A stretch of 64,000 nucleotides of DNA from Faecalispora anaeroviscerum (GCF_947568225.1 NZ_CANOOQ010000001.1:496001-560000), one strand, 5' to 3'. Counted from the first letter of the stretch, positions 1-8,464 are shown. Notes: generated by a model from the sequence alone, not told the origin. Program-made: numbers and translations.

Positions 1-1
1 T

Positions 2-997
2 GAGATTCAGTCCTTTCTCAAGCAAATGGCGGACGAAGGTTGCCAGTGCGTTGTGATGGAGGCCTCCTCCATCGGCCTGAAGGCCAACCGTACCGCAGGT
101 TTTACCTTTGATATTGGCCTGTTCACGAACTTTTCTCCCGACCATATCGGCGGTGATGAGCACGCTTCTTTGGAGGAGTACATGGAGTGCAAAAGCATGC
201 TCTTCCGCCAGTGCCGTGTTGGGATCGCAAATATGGATGACGAAAACTGGCAGGGTGTGCTGAAAGGCCGCACCTGCGAACTGGAAACCTACGGCTTTTC
301 TCCCGAAGCGCAGCTCCGGGCAGAAAACGAGGGCCTTGTGTCCCGCCCCGGCTATTTGGGTGCGCGGTTCGATCTGCGCGGTTTAATGAATTTCCCCGTA
401 TCGGTGGATATTCCCGGAAAATTCAGTGCCTATAACGCTCTGGCCGCGATTGCGGTGTGCCGTCATTTTAATGTAACCGAGGAGCAGATTCAGCGGGGCC
501 TGAGCACTGTGAAGGTAAAAGGCCGCGTAGAGCCGGTGACGGTACCCGGCGAATATACACTCTTGATCGATTACGCGCATAATGCCGTCAGTATGGAGAA
601 CATTCTCGAAACCCTGCGCGAATACCAGCCGCAGCGTTTGGTGTGCCTGTTCGGCGCGGGAGGAAACCGCGCAAAATCCAGACGGTACGAGATGGGTGAG
701 GTTTGCGGCCGTTTGGCCGATCTTTCCGTCATCACTGCGGATAATTCCCGGTTTGAGGATGTGATGGACATCATTGCCGATATTAAAATCGGCATGGCCA
801 AAACCGACGGAAAGTATGTGGTGATTCCCGATCGGCGCGAGGCGATCCGTTATTGCCTCACGAACGCACAAAAGGGAGATGTGATTGTGCTGGCGGGCAA
901 AGGACATGAAGATTATCAGGAAATCCGCGGCGTCAAGCACCCGTTCGATGAACGAGTTGTAGTTGCGGAGCTGCTGAAAGAAATAGAGAAAGCGTGA
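2..997 (+). CDS. murE: MurE-type UDP-MurNAc-tripeptide synthetase (5' truncated by window)
   Basis: Cytoplasmic Mur ligase that adds the third stem-peptide residue to UDP-MurNAc-L-Ala-D-Glu. The frame is open to the left edge, so the N-terminal domain and the ATP P-loop are missing; 331 residues remain. Visible are the EASSIGL segment, the central-domain TNFSPDHIG segment, the LLIDYAHNA stretch and the C-terminal GKGHEDYQE motif. The specificity motif reads DNSR instead of the usual meso-diaminopimelate DNPR; the Asn and Arg that contact diaminopimelate are kept, so this is probably still a meso-DAP enzyme (inference). It overlaps murF by 4 nt if the GTG start of murF is used, the classic murE-murF arrangement. 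Confidence 0.93.
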   Translation, partial: EIQSFLKQMADEGCQCVVMEASSIGLKANRTAGFTFDIGLFTNFSPDHIGGDEHASLEEYMECKSMLFRQCRVGIANMDDENWQGVLKGRTCELETYGFSPEAQLRAENEGLVSRPGYLGARFDLRGLMNFPVSVDIPGKFSAYNALAAIAVCRHFNVTEEQIQRGLSTVKVKGRVEPVTVPGEYTLLIDYAHNAVSMENILETLREYQPQRLVCLFGAGGNRAKSRRYEMGEVCGRLADLSVITADNSRFEDVMDIIADIKIGMAKTDGKYVVIPDRREAIRYCLTNAQKGDVIVLAGKGHEDYQEIRGVKHPFDERVVVAELLKEIEKA

Positions 998-2409
998 GTG
1001 GAATCATGAAAATGCTGGCCAGAGAGATCGCTCAGGCGTGCGGCGGCAGAATCCTCCGGGGCGACCCGGAGCGGGAAGTGACCTTTGTAACGACAGACAG
1101 CCGAGCGGTTGGGCCGGGTGCCCTGTTCGTGCCAATTGTTGGCGAGCGGGTGGACGCGCACCGCTTTCTTCCAGGCGCGGTAAAGGACGGAGCGGCGGCT
1201 GTTCTAACTCAGCAGCCGGAGGCCGGGTGTCCCGAAGGCATCTGTGCATGGATTGCTGTGGAAGATACCCGAACCGCATTGCAGCAGATTGCGGGGGCGT
1301 ACCGTGCTCGCTTTTCGATTCCGGTGGTTGGTGTTACCGGCAGTGTGGGGAAGACCACAACAAAAGAAATGCTTGCGCTTGCGCTTTCAGCAGAACGGAA
1401 CGTGATGAAAACCGAGGGGAATTTCAACAGCCAGCTTGGTGTGCCGCTCACGGTGTTCCGCTTGCTGCCGGAGCACGAGGCCGCGGTGATCGAGATGGGA
1501 ATGAGTCAGTTCGGCGAAATGGCCCGCCTGGCGCAGGTGGTAAAGCCGACCTGCGCGGTTATGACAAATATTGGAATTTCTCATATTGAAAACCTGAATA
1601 CACAGGAGAATATCCGTGCGGAAAAGCTACATATTACAGATGCATTTACCACGGATTCGGTTCTGTTCCTCAATGGAGATGACCCGCTGCTCGCGCAGCT
1701 GCGCGGAACGCTGCCCTTCCGGATTATTACTTTCGGTATGCAGCCGTGGTGTGAGGTACACGCCGAGCAGACTGTTTCTTTCGGCGGTACAACCAAGTTT
1801 ATAGCTGTGTCGGATGAGTTCCGGATTCCGGTGACCTTGCCGGTTCCCGGTGGGCATAACGTATTAAATGCACTGGCCGCTCTGGCAGTGTCGCAGTATT
1901 TGGGTGTTTCCCCGCAGCGTGCGGCGGAGCGGCTGCAAACCTACTCCCCCCCGGCCATGCGCCAGCAGCTTCACAAGGTTGGCGGCATTACAATTATTGA
2001 TGATTCCTATAACGCAAGTCCCGACTCCATGCGCAGCAGTGTCAACATTCTGATGGATTTAAAAGGCTCCGGCCGAGCCATCGGCGTGTTTGCCGATATG
2101 CTCGAGCTCGGCGATTATTCCCGTCAGGCGCATTTTGATGCTGGCGTTTATGCCGCGACCCGTGGGATAGACGCGCTGTTTGTGATCGGTGAGCAGGCGC
2201 AGGAGATTCGATGGGGCGCTATTTCGGCAGAGTGCCAGCTGCCCGTGTTTTCTTATCTCTCGAATGAGCAGGCGCTGCATAAGCTGCTGGAATATCTGCG
2301 CCCGGGAGATGTTGTGGTTGTAAAGGGCTCCCGTGGCATGAAAACAGACGAGATCGTCCGGGGCCTTTTGGAGCACGTGGGAGAAACGGTACCGGCTGCA
2401 ACGGTGTAA
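994..2409 (+). CDS. murF: MurF, UDP-MurNAc-tripeptide:D-Ala-D-Ala ligase
   Basis: Completes the UDP-MurNAc-pentapeptide by ATP-dependent addition of D-Ala-D-Ala. The 471-residue product shows the three Mur ligase domains in order: an N-terminal uridine-nucleotide domain, the central P-loop GVTGSVGKTTTKEM, an EMGMSQFGEM segment with downstream TNIGISHIENL, and a C-terminal domain with DDSYNASPDSM and VKGSRGMKTDEIV. Length is normal for the family. The start is uncertain: a GTG overlaps the murE stop, and an ATG lies 12 nt further in. It is translationally coupled to murE. A long hairpin follows 59 nt after the stop. Confidence 0.95.
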   Translation: MSGIMKMLAREIAQACGGRILRGDPEREVTFVTTDSRAVGPGALFVPIVGERVDAHRFLPGAVKDGAAAVLTQQPEAGCPEGICAWIAVEDTRTALQQIAGAYRARFSIPVVGVTGSVGKTTTKEMLALALSAERNVMKTEGNFNSQLGVPLTVFRLLPEHEAAVIEMGMSQFGEMARLAQVVKPTCAVMTNIGISHIENLNTQENIRAEKLHITDAFTTDSVLFLNGDDPLLAQLRGTLPFRIITFGMQPWCEVHAEQTVSFGGTTKFIAVSDEFRIPVTLPVPGGHNVLNALAALAVSQYLGVSPQRAAERLQTYSPPAMRQQLHKVGGITIIDDSYNASPDSMRSSVNILMDLKGSGRAIGVFADMLELGDYSRQAHFDAGVYAATRGIDALFVIGEQAQEIRWGAISAECQLPVFSYLSNEQALHKLLEYLRPGDVVVVKGSRGMKTDEIVRGLLEHVGETVPAATV

Positions 2410-2467
2410 CGAGGCAAAAATCACAGATAGCTTAATGAAGAAGCGGCGGAGCCGCTCCTTAAGCTGA

Positions 2468-2522
2468 CAATACACAAGGAAGAAGCATTTGCCGTACGGC
2501 GGTGCTTCTTCCTTGTGTATTG
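2468..2522 (+). terminator. Long perfect hairpin after murF
   Basis: A 20-bp perfect inverted repeat (2468-2487 with 2503-2522) encloses a 15-base loop that itself contains CCGTACGG. It would fold into a very stable RNA hairpin at the end of murE-murF. There is no T-run after it, so it is not a canonical intrinsic terminator; it may act as a 3' end stabiliser or a factor-dependent stop. Confidence 0.55.
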
Positions 2523-2642
2523 TAGGGATGAAATCATGAAATTCTCCTAGTTTATTTAAAATTCTCTTCGGAAATAATTTATTTCAGGCAGTGAAAGAGA
2601 ATCTCCTGTTAACAACCGTAACTTGAGGCACAACAGACCTGC

Positions 2643-2671
2643 TTGACGGCGGCTGTGGCCTGTGGGATAAT
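2643..2671 (+). promoter_or_regulatory. Sigma-A type promoter of the kinase-regulator operon
   Basis: TTGACG at 2643-2648 and GATAAT at 2666-2671 are separated by 17 bp. Five of six bases match consensus at each hexamer. The predicted start is about 90 bases upstream of the kinase start codon. Confidence 0.65.
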
Positions 2672-2765
2672 AGCGTAATGAAGAAACACAAGGTTCAAGC
2701 TTGTGGATGAAGGGGCGTTTTTTCCTGCTTAGGCAAAAAGAATCCGCCGGTAATTGGGAGAGACT

Positions 2766-4394
2766 ATGTATCATAAAAAGAAAAAAAGTGAATTGGAACG
2801 CAAGCTATACCGGGGATTTATGCTGATTTCCACTTTGGTGATTCTGCTTTCCCTGGGCGGAACACTGTATTTTGACATCCTCCGTCAGCGAAAAGAGGTA
2901 GATACCATGATCAGTGGTATCGCAGCTTATATTTCGGAGGGAACAGATGTCGTAAAGATGCTGGAAAGCGGCTATCCCTCGCCTTATGTTAAACAGTCTT
3001 TGGATGCGCTGTACGCGACAATTCCTAACGTCAGCATTGCGGAGGTATGCAACAAGGACGGGGTACGGTTTTACCATACCGACCGGCAGAGTACGGGTGA
3101 ATCATATGTAGACGGGGAAGAAATCCCCATTCTTCAAGGCAGCAAGCCGTATATCACCATCGGGTACAACACGAAGGGCGCTCAGCGGCGTGCGTTTCAT
3201 GCCGTTCGAAATGCCAAAGGTGAAATCATTGGTTTTGTCATGGTTTCGGTGTTTATTGGGGTCATTTCCGCCCGCGTGCAAAGCATCATGCTGGTGCACC
3301 TGATGATTCTGGGTGTGATGTTGATCATCAGCTTTTTCCTGAGCCATGCCATTCTTCGCTTTATGCGAAAAACTCTGATGGGCTTTCAACCAGAAGAGCT
3401 GCTGCGCCGCTATCTGCGGCAGGATGTTGTCCTCAGCGCAGTAGCGGAAGGACTTGTGGCCTCCGATACAGCGGGGACGGTGCTGTTCGTCAATTCGGCG
3501 GCGCGCAGTCTGATCGGGGAAGATCAGGTGCTGGAGGGGCGGCCCATTATAGAGCTGCTGCCTGATACCCGGCAGGAGGTGGTTTTGCGCACCGGCCAGC
3601 CGGAGGAGCGCCGCTCCTGGATTGTCGGGGGGCATTCGGTGCTCGCCAATGAGGTGCCTATTTTAAAGGACAGCAAATCTCCGGCAGAGGGTGTTCTGAC
3701 TGTTCTGTACGACCGTACCGAAATGCTGCATATGTCGGACGAACTGTTCGGCGCCCGCAGCATGATTGATGCACTGCGTTCTTATAATCATGAGTTTTCG
3801 AATCGCCTCCATGTCATTTTGGGGTATCTTGAAACCAGGCAGTATGAAAAGGCGATTGGGTTTATTGTAAACAGCAACCTAATCTCCGGTCAGGTTATTT
3901 GCCAAACGGCAGATCAAATCCGCGTTTCTGAGCTGTGCGCGCTCGTTGTGGGCAAAATAATGCATGCGGCTGAGCAGGGAATCCAGCTCAAATTGATGGG
4001 GGACAGCTGCTGCATTGAGCAGGATCTTCTGATCCCGGTGGACGATATGACGACCATCGTCGGAAATCTGCTGGAAAATGCGATCGAAGATCTGAACATC
4101 CATAAATCTGAGCTGCAGGAGATCAAGTTCGGCCTGTTTTGCCGGCCGGACTGCAATATTCTTGTGTGCGAGGATACTGGCCGCGGCATTTCCCATGAGG
4201 TCATGGAGCATATGTTTGAAAAAGGCTTTTCCACCAAGGGGCAGTATCGGGGAACCGGTCTGTATCTGGTGCGCCGTATCGTTCGGCAATACGGCGGTCG
4301 GATCGACATAGAGACGGAAGGGGGAGAAGGCACCGTCTTTACCATTACTTTTACCAGAGAGGAGCAAAAGGATGTATCAGGTAATCATTATTGA
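2766..4394 (+). CDS. Sensor histidine kinase, DcuS/CitA family
   Basis: Membrane sensor kinase of the CitA/DcuS type, whose known members sense extracellular carboxylates. In the 542-residue product: a transmembrane helix near residues 17-39, an extracellular PAS-like sensor domain to about 165, a second transmembrane helix to about 195, a cytoplasmic PAS domain to about 310, then a dimerisation box with the phospho-acceptor His342 in YNHEFSNRLH, and an ATPase domain with NLLENAIED, EDTGRGIS and GTGLYLVRR. The ATG at 2766 follows GGGAG by 5 nt and is preferred to an upstream in-frame TTG. The end overlaps the response regulator by 23 nt. From context the ligand is probably glutamate or another amino or dicarboxylic acid (inference). 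Confidence 0.9.
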   Translation: MYHKKKKSELERKLYRGFMLISTLVILLSLGGTLYFDILRQRKEVDTMISGIAAYISEGTDVVKMLESGYPSPYVKQSLDALYATIPNVSIAEVCNKDGVRFYHTDRQSTGESYVDGEEIPILQGSKPYITIGYNTKGAQRRAFHAVRNAKGEIIGFVMVSVFIGVISARVQSIMLVHLMILGVMLIISFFLSHAILRFMRKTLMGFQPEELLRRYLRQDVVLSAVAEGLVASDTAGTVLFVNSAARSLIGEDQVLEGRPIIELLPDTRQEVVLRTGQPEERRSWIVGGHSVLANEVPILKDSKSPAEGVLTVLYDRTEMLHMSDELFGARSMIDALRSYNHEFSNRLHVILGYLETRQYEKAIGFIVNSNLISGQVICQTADQIRVSELCALVVGKIMHAAEQGIQLKLMGDSCCIEQDLLIPVDDMTTIVGNLLENAIEDLNIHKSELQEIKFGLFCRPDCNILVCEDTGRGISHEVMEHMFEKGFSTKGQYRGTGLYLVRRIVRQYGGRIDIETEGGEGTVFTITFTREEQKDVSGNHY

Positions 4395-5061
4395 GGATGA
4401 TTCCATGGTGGCGGATATTAACTCCAGATATATTGAAAACACTCCCGGTTTTGCGGTGCAGGCGGTGTTCCAGAACGGCGCGCAGGCGTTGGAATATTTG
4501 AAAGGACACGATGTGCCTTTGATTATTCTGGATTATTATACGCCCGTAATGAATGGAATGGAATTTGTGGATCGTCTGCACGGAATGGGAAAGGCTCCCG
4601 AAATTATTATGGTTACATCGGCCAGCGATGCGCAGATTGTTTGCCAAATGGTTTCGCGTGGTATTGTGGATTATCTGGTTAAGCCGTTTGAATACCAGCG
4701 CTTTCGTGAGGCTTTGGATCGGTTCCGCCAGTCTCATGAGCGCTGGAACACCGTTGACGGTACCCTCCGGCAGGAAGAAATCGATCAAATGCTTTCTCCC
4801 AATACGGGAAAAACGGCGACTGCACAAATTCTGGCCAAAGGCTTGAATGACAGCACCATGAATATGATTCGTCATTTTTTAATGGAAAACAGCTCTTCCA
4901 TGTTTACCAGTGAAGAAATTGCCGAGAGGGTACACCTCTCCCGAATTACCGTGCGCCGCTATATGAGCTTCATGGTAGAGACGAATGAAATCACGAGCAC
5001 AATCGATTATCAAACGGGGGGAAGACCGGCAATCAAGTATTCTTACAGTCAAAATAAATAA
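4372..5061 (+). CDS. Response regulator, CitB/DcuR family
   Basis: Cytoplasmic transcription activator paired with the kinase it overlaps. The 229 residues hold a receiver domain with acidic Asp9/Asp10, phospho-acceptor Asp54 in IILDYYTP, Thr82 and Lys104 in YLVKPFE, a linker, and a C-terminal helix-turn-helix (SEEIAERVHLSRITVRRYM) as in CitB, DcuR and CitT. Such regulators bind tandem sites upstream of a transporter gene. The next gene is gltS, and a tandem repeat spaced 20 bp lies directly upstream of its promoter, making gltS the likely target (inference). Confidence 0.92.
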   Translation: MYQVIIIEDDSMVADINSRYIENTPGFAVQAVFQNGAQALEYLKGHDVPLIILDYYTPVMNGMEFVDRLHGMGKAPEIIMVTSASDAQIVCQMVSRGIVDYLVKPFEYQRFREALDRFRQSHERWNTVDGTLRQEEIDQMLSPNTGKTATAQILAKGLNDSTMNMIRHFLMENSSSMFTSEEIAERVHLSRITVRRYMSFMVETNEITSTIDYQTGGRPAIKYSYSQNK

Positions 5062-5104
5062 AAATACGTATGATATTGTTGCATTGTGTTCAAGTCGCAC
5101 AACT

Positions 5105-5135
5105 ACTTTAGCTACAAAAGAATTACGTTAGTTAC
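5105..5135 (+). repeat. Tandem operator-like direct repeats upstream of gltS
   Basis: ACTTTAGCTAC at 5105-5115 and ACGTTAGTTAC at 5125-5135 match at 9 of 11 positions and are spaced exactly 20 bp, two helical turns. The second copy ends 5 bp before the -35 hexamer of the gltS promoter, the usual place for activator binding. A further 8-bp direct repeat (ACTCAAAG at 5167-5174 and 5178-5185) spans the predicted transcription start. Confidence 0.5.
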
Positions 5136-5140
5136 TTAAA

Positions 5141-5169
5141 TTGAAATTATTCTTTCTTCTCTTTATACT
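5141..5169 (+). promoter_or_regulatory. Predicted gltS promoter
   Basis: TTGAAA (5141-5146) and TATACT (5164-5169) with a 17-bp spacer. The predicted leader is about 160 bases long. Confidence 0.55.
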
Positions 5170-5333
5170 CAAAGTGTACTCAAAGGTGGCCGGGGAAGCC
5201 CCCAAGAAAAAAAGAAAGGCGGGTGAGCTTTTTTAACAAAGATCCCGGTTATTAAAAACCCACACACACTGTTAGAGAATGGGACGGCGGTCCTGTTCAA
5301 GTTTAAGAGTATCTACATAAGGGAGAGGATATT

Positions 5334-6533
5334 GTGGCAATTTCTTTCGACGTAATGCAAAGCTGTGCAATTGCGGCCTTGGTTGTACTGCTTGGTCGCG
5401 GACTCGTCAAACGAGTCAAGTTTTTACGCACCTATTGTATTCCGGGTGTTATCGTTTGTGGACTGATCGTCAGCATCGTGCTGTCCTTACTGAAGAATGG
5501 CGGCGTACTGACTGTCAATTTCGATGTGAAGGTTCTCAAAGAATTCTTCATGGACATCTTCTTTACAGCCATCGGTCTGACTGCTTCTGCTAGGCTTATT
5601 AAAAACGCGGGCGGTAAGCTTCTGATCGGTATCACAATTACAACAATTGGTTCTATCCTTGCTCAGAATGTTCTGGGCGTTCTTCTGACAAAGCCCTTGG
5701 GACTGCACCCGCTGCTCGGCCTCGGTCTCGGTTCGCTGTCCCTGATGGGCGGCGTAGGTACCTCCGGTGCGATCGCTCCTCTGTATGAGCAGCTCGGCGC
5801 TGCCAACGCGACTGTTATCAGCGTTATGGGCGCTACCTTCGGCATGATTTTTGCCAGCCTGATTGGCGGCCCCGCTTCCCGTTTCCTGATTAAGCGCTAT
5901 AAGCTCAGTGCGAACAAGAGCGCAGTTGATGCCAGTAAGCAGAGCGATAATGAAGTCGTTCCGCTGAGCGCTAAGAGCCTGATGGGCAGCACCTGCCTGG
6001 TAATTATCTCTGCTGGTATCGGTTCTTACATCGCTATTGCTGCGGGCAATGTCCCCGGCATCGAGTTCCCTTACTTTGTAGGTTGCATGCTCGGCGGTGT
6101 TATTATCCGCAATATTCTGGATAACACCAGCTACGAAGTCAACGAGGCTGAGGTTGATGTTATCAATTCCGTTACCCTCGACCTGTTTATCGCGATGACG
6201 ATGATGACCATTGATGTAACCAAGCTGGCCGATGTTGCCGGCCCGTTCCTCATCATTCTGGCCTGCCAGATCGTGTTGATGTTCTTGTGGGTATGGCTTG
6301 TCACCTTCATGCTGTGCGGCAAAGATTACGAGGCTTCTGTTATGGCGGCTGCCCATGTTGGGATCGGTCTGGGTTCCGGCCCGAACGCCATGGCGAATAT
6401 GCGTTCTGTTATTTCGGAATACGGCCCCGCGAACGTTGCTTGGGTTGTGTTTACTCCCTTTGCGCTGATTGTGCTGGATATTGTCAATCCGCTTTTCTGC
6501 AGCATGATTGCACCTTGGGTTGCAACTCTGTGA
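5334..6533 (+). CDS. gltS: Sodium/glutamate symporter GltS
   Basis: Inner-membrane protein of the ESS (GltS) family, which imports glutamate with sodium ions. The 399-residue sequence aligns by eye with E. coli GltS along its length: LLGRGLVKRVKFL near the N-terminus, a FFTAIGLTASARLIKNAGG segment, a glycine-rich re-entrant region around GGVGTSGAIAPLYE, and a second repeat with GLGSGPNAMANM. About ten hydrophobic helices are evident. The start is GTG, 6 nt after GGGAGAGG. It lies alone between a kinase-regulator pair and a TAXI receptor gene, with its own promoter and a strong terminator, so it is probably a regulated single-gene unit. Confidence 0.93.
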   Translation: MAISFDVMQSCAIAALVVLLGRGLVKRVKFLRTYCIPGVIVCGLIVSIVLSLLKNGGVLTVNFDVKVLKEFFMDIFFTAIGLTASARLIKNAGGKLLIGITITTIGSILAQNVLGVLLTKPLGLHPLLGLGLGSLSLMGGVGTSGAIAPLYEQLGAANATVISVMGATFGMIFASLIGGPASRFLIKRYKLSANKSAVDASKQSDNEVVPLSAKSLMGSTCLVIISAGIGSYIAIAAGNVPGIEFPYFVGCMLGGVIIRNILDNTSYEVNEAEVDVINSVTLDLFIAMTMMTIDVTKLADVAGPFLIILACQIVLMFLWVWLVTFMLCGKDYEASVMAAAHVGIGLGSGPNAMANMRSVISEYGPANVAWVVFTPFALIVLDIVNPLFCSMIAPWVATL

Positions 6534-6623
6534 GTAACCGCTTCCTCCTCATTTAACTACGGGTTCATTACCATTTGATTCGATTCTTTACTGAGTCCGC
6601 AATCAAACAATAGTATTTGGTTT

Positions 6624-6668
6624 GTAGAAGGCAGGTTCTTTGGGAACCTGCCTTCTACATTTTTATTT
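6624..6668 (+). terminator. Intrinsic terminator after gltS
   Basis: A perfect 15-bp stem (6624-6638 with 6644-6658) with a 5-base loop is followed by an ATTTTTATTT tract. Confidence 0.9.
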
Positions 6669-6729
6669 GATTAATACACGAGCAACGGGGATTCAGCAGA
6701 ATGCCCTTTTTTTCCCGTCAGAAATTTAC

Positions 6730-6758
6730 TTGGAAATACAGAAAAATTCATGTATAAT
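6730..6758 (+). promoter_or_regulatory. Promoter of the TAXI receptor gene
   Basis: TTGGAA (6730-6735) and TATAAT (6753-6758) with a 17-bp spacer, placed between the gltS terminator and the next start codon. The TAXI gene is therefore transcribed separately from gltS. Confidence 0.7.
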
Positions 6759-6820
6759 AAATGGAAACAAACTTGCGGCGTTTGTTTCAGGCTATTTTAT
6801 AACAGGGGAGGGCGATTTCG

Positions 6821-7825
6821 ATGATTGCAGGCAGCTATTATAAAAAATTGGCTGCAGTATTGTGTCTTCTTGGTTTCATGGCTTCGGGGTGTCAGGCAAT
6901 AGACAGCGGCTCGTCGGCTACCGGCACACAGAAGGAACAGCCCATTCAGGTATTAACGATCGGCACCGCAGACAGCGGCGGTACCATGTACCCAGTGGGC
7001 CGAGCCATTGCGCAGGTTGTTAACGAGAACATACCCCAAATGAAGATTAACATTGGCGCGTCAAACGGTTCTTTTTCCAATGTGGAGGGTCTGCGGGGCG
7101 GGCAGATTGATCTTGGCCTGGTCAGCGCAGATGTGGCGTATTGCGCTTACTGGGGTGAAGAAGAGTTTTCAGGAAAGCCGATGAAGAATCTGCGCGCGAT
7201 TGGTGCGGTGTATTTCAGCTACTCCAACTGGATTGCAAAGGATTCGCTCAACGCAGTTTATGTGCATGATCTGCTGGGAAAACGGGTGGCTATAGGACCG
7301 GAGAACTCTACCACTGATCTTTCCGCGAGAATTGCTCTGCAGGTTGTCGGGATCAATTCGGGCAACACAAAGCTGGAAAACTACGGCCTTGGCTCCGGCA
7401 GCCAAGCGCTGGGGGAAGGAAAGCTCGATGCCGTGCATGGGATGGCCGGAGTTCCCGTTAAAGCGATGCAGGATCTAGCCAACAGCGTTCCCTGCCGTCT
7501 GCTGCGCTACACGGATGAGGAACTGACTGAGATTCTGAATGACAATGATCAGTATCGACGAGCAGTGATCCCGGCCGGTACCTATTCCGGGCAGAAGGAA
7601 GATGTACCCACATTTGGCGTTAAATGCGTACTGTGCGTCAATGAGGATATGGATGAAGAACTGGTCTATGAGATTACCAAAAGCTTGCGTCAGTCTGTGG
7701 AAGATTTGGATGAGCTCCATTATTCCATGGAAAGCATGAAAAACACTGATTTTGTTACCAAAGATCTTCCGGTTCCGCTTCATCCTGGCGCGGAGCGCTT
7801 TTATAAAGAGGCCGGATTAAATTGA
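6821..7825 (+). CDS. TAXI family TRAP-type substrate-binding lipoprotein
   Basis: Extracytoplasmic solute receptor of the TAXI subfamily of TRAP transporters. The 334-residue product has a lipoprotein signal ending in the lipobox MASGC, then the typical opening TIGTADSGGTMYPVG, the ASNGSFSNVEGLRGGQIDLG segment, and a C-terminal lobe with LPVPLHPGAERFYKEAG. Known TAXI proteins of Thermus and Vibrio bind glutamate or glutamine. No TRAP membrane subunit lies next to it, so it is an orphan receptor here. Its neighbour is the glutamate symporter GltS, suggesting it delivers or senses the same ligand, perhaps for the nearby kinase (inference). Ribosome site GGGGAGGG precedes the ATG. Confidence 0.9.
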   Translation: MIAGSYYKKLAAVLCLLGFMASGCQAIDSGSSATGTQKEQPIQVLTIGTADSGGTMYPVGRAIAQVVNENIPQMKINIGASNGSFSNVEGLRGGQIDLGLVSADVAYCAYWGEEEFSGKPMKNLRAIGAVYFSYSNWIAKDSLNAVYVHDLLGKRVAIGPENSTTDLSARIALQVVGINSGNTKLENYGLGSGSQALGEGKLDAVHGMAGVPVKAMQDLANSVPCRLLRYTDEELTEILNDNDQYRRAVIPAGTYSGQKEDVPTFGVKCVLCVNEDMDEELVYEITKSLRQSVEDLDELHYSMESMKNTDFVTKDLPVPLHPGAERFYKEAGLN

Positions 7826-8007
7826 TGATTTTTGAACGGCTTGATTATGCAAGCTGGCTTAGTGAGAACTGCTTTTTCTATAGGCTTTTCTGAAAATTTC
7901 TGCAAGCAAAGCTTTTGCTTGTGAATCGAACCGGTAGAATAGCAGTAAGCTGCCTTTTCGTGGATTTCTTTTTCTATTAATTTTACGTGAACATAATTTC
8001 TTGGCAT
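7801..8007 (-). pseudogene. Possible remnant of a small transposon-type HTH ORF
   Basis: A 68-codon minus-strand frame with an AGGAGG 11 nt before its ATG. Its first 15 residues (MPRNYVHVKLIEKEI) resemble the start of small helix-turn-helix ORFs of clostridial insertion sequences as I remember them, but the rest does not continue that pattern, and its 3' end runs into the TAXI gene. I would treat it as a decayed fragment or a chance ORF. Confidence 0.25.
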
Positions 8008-8023
8008 AGAAAGTAAGACCTCC

Positions 8024-8057
8024 TATCGTATTTTTATTCTACGATAGGAGGTTTTTT
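8024..8057 (+). terminator. Intrinsic terminator downstream of the TAXI gene
   Basis: A stem of about 12 bp (CCTCCTATCGTA with TACGATAGGAGG) around a T-rich loop, followed by TTTTTTTCTT on the plus strand. It lies about 200 bases after the TAXI gene stop. Confidence 0.75.
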
Positions 8058-8333
8058 TCTTGCAATGTCCGTTTTACTGGTTCAGTTCAGATTGCATTCG
8101 GACTCTTTTTTGCAGGCTTTCTTAGAAATGAATAATCTCTGGATAGATGATGCAAAAAAGAAAAATAAGAATGATATTAGAAGGGTTTGAATTTCTGCAT
8201 AAATAATAAAATTAGAATATGATGTTTGTAAACAGTCTATAAAAAAGTGAATCTTTGCCTCTTTTTCCCCTTATTTTTTCAGCCTAAATTGGATAAATTA
8301 AATAAAAGAGAAATAAAATGACAGAATTTTAAT

Positions 8334-8362
8334 TTGACAAGAATTTCATGGTTGAATATAAT
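8334..8362 (+). promoter_or_regulatory. Promoter of the glycine betaine transporter operon
   Basis: TTGACA (8334-8339) and TATAAT (8357-8362), both perfect consensus hexamers, with a 17-bp spacer. Predicted start is near 8369, giving a leader of about 95 bases. Confidence 0.85.
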
Positions 8363-8464
8363 TATACTAACAACTTATCACTTTGATTAAGGTTGTTACT
8401 ATGCAGCTGTTTTAGATCAGCAGAATAAAAGCTTGATGAAATACGAATTGGGGGATGAGCAGAA

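Larger units (their letters stand above)
2410..2753. other. murF to kinase intergenic region
   Basis: 344 bases without a gene. It holds a 20-bp perfect inverted repeat just after murF and a consensus-like promoter for the downstream sensor kinase; both are listed separately. No ORF with a ribosome site was found between them. Confidence 0.7.
7826..8464. other. AT-rich intergenic region before the betaine operon
   Basis: 639 bases that hold a minus-strand ORF remnant (7801-8007), a bidirectional-looking terminator at 8024-8057, a very AT-rich stretch at 8100-8330 where no gene is evident, and the promoter of the downstream betaine transporter. Confidence 0.6.
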
